Assembly (NCBI GenBank): GCA_030608125.1 | Contig: JAUWEU010000064.1 | Location: 1 to 5,077 of the forward strand | Source: Dehalococcoidia bacterium | Lineage (GTDB): Bacteria > Chloroflexota > Dehalococcoidia > Dehalococcoidales > W498 | Direction: 5' to 3' | Length of the DNA stretch: 5,077 bases | Shown here: piece by piece, positions 4,840 to 5,077 of the stretch | How positions within the stretch are numbered: position 1 is the stretch's first letter | Layout of the letters: every line of letters starts with the position of its first letter | Position numbers and translations under genes: made by a program | Notes under the pieces: model-generated | Told to the model about the DNA's origin: nothing | The model's input: only the letters and a program-made list of their open reading frames with translations | The model's database searches: none

Positions 4840-5077
4840 TTACACCAATCGATTGAAAACTAATCCCGCCGGTAGTTTGGGATAAAAGTAGGTTGATTTC
4901 CTGGGCATCCGGTCACCGACATCGGCGATGGCTTTAACCATCTCTGGCTTAATTGCTTTTAATAGAAAGGCTAGCTGGTATTCCTGGTCTAATACCTTGT
5001 TTACCGCATCTTGCTTATCATAGCTATAGCCAAGGATTGCCTCCTCCCTGCCACTGCCCACTCCCAGTAATTTCTCT
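4840..5077 (-). CDS. DUF1015 family protein, C-terminal 78 residues (5' end outside window)
   Basis: The frame is open to the window edge, so the gene starts outside; a GTG at 5061 is an internal codon, not a start. The visible part ends in GDRMPRKSTYFYPKLPAGLVFNRLV, which matches the conserved C-terminal signature of DUF1015 (COG4198) proteins, including the MPxKSTYFYPK block. The upstream AFLLKAIKPEMVKAIADVGD segment also fits. These are soluble cytoplasmic proteins of about 400 residues and unknown biochemical function. The gene lies 232 bases upstream of def on the same strand. A small AT-rich hairpin (TTCA/TGAA around 4826-4836) followed by TTTTTAT on this strand is a very weak terminator candidate. 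Confidence 0.85.
   Translation of the reverse strand, partial: EKLLGVGSGREEAILGYSYDKQDAVNKVLDQEYQLAFLLKAIKPEMVKAIADVGDRMPRKSTYFYPKLPAGLVFNRLV

Overview
This is a bacterial housekeeping region of moderate GC. All complete protein genes are recognisable core functions. The gene content, the short Shine-Dalgarno-led operons and a dense nested-hairpin intergenic repeat would fit an uncultured Chloroflexota/Dehalococcoidia-type bacterium. That placement is an inference from memory of similar repeats and gene neighbourhoods, and it is weak.

Left block, minus strand (1642 down to 1): ribF (bifunctional riboflavin kinase/FAD synthetase) is followed after one base by tyrS (tyrosyl-tRNA synthetase). 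tyrS runs off the window exactly at its KMSKS loop. Upstream of ribF lies a leader with two candidate promoters and a terminator-like hairpin between them.

Central non-protein block (1643 to 2636): from left to right it holds the ribF leader, a 166-bp element made of four consecutive hairpins enclosed by imperfect terminal inverted repeats (1821-1986), and a short partial copy of its right end. Next come a complete tRNA-Thr(CGT) at 2122-2193, a tandem 9-bp repeat, and a short reading frame broken by one stop codon. A near-consensus sigma-70 promoter follows, then the orphan 3' half of a tRNA-Pro(GGG) gene ending in an encoded CCA. A tRNA gene, a tRNA fragment and a broken reading frame together look like the scar of an integrated element or of tRNA-array decay. 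No integrase or other mobility gene is visible.

Right block: xth (exodeoxyribonuclease III/AP endonuclease) is on the plus strand. Its best ribosome binding site points at an ATA codon rather than a conventional start. Facing it on the minus strand is a likely operon of def (peptide deformylase) and a HAD-family phosphatase separated by 2 bases. Upstream of def are a 232-bp gap with a candidate promoter and two tiny reading frames, then the C-terminal end of a DUF1015 protein cut by the window edge.

I see no defence system, CRISPR array, biosynthetic cluster or clearly new multigene system here. The points most worth a second look are the hairpin element, the ATA start of xth, the tRNA-Pro half gene behind a strong promoter, and the ribF leader.
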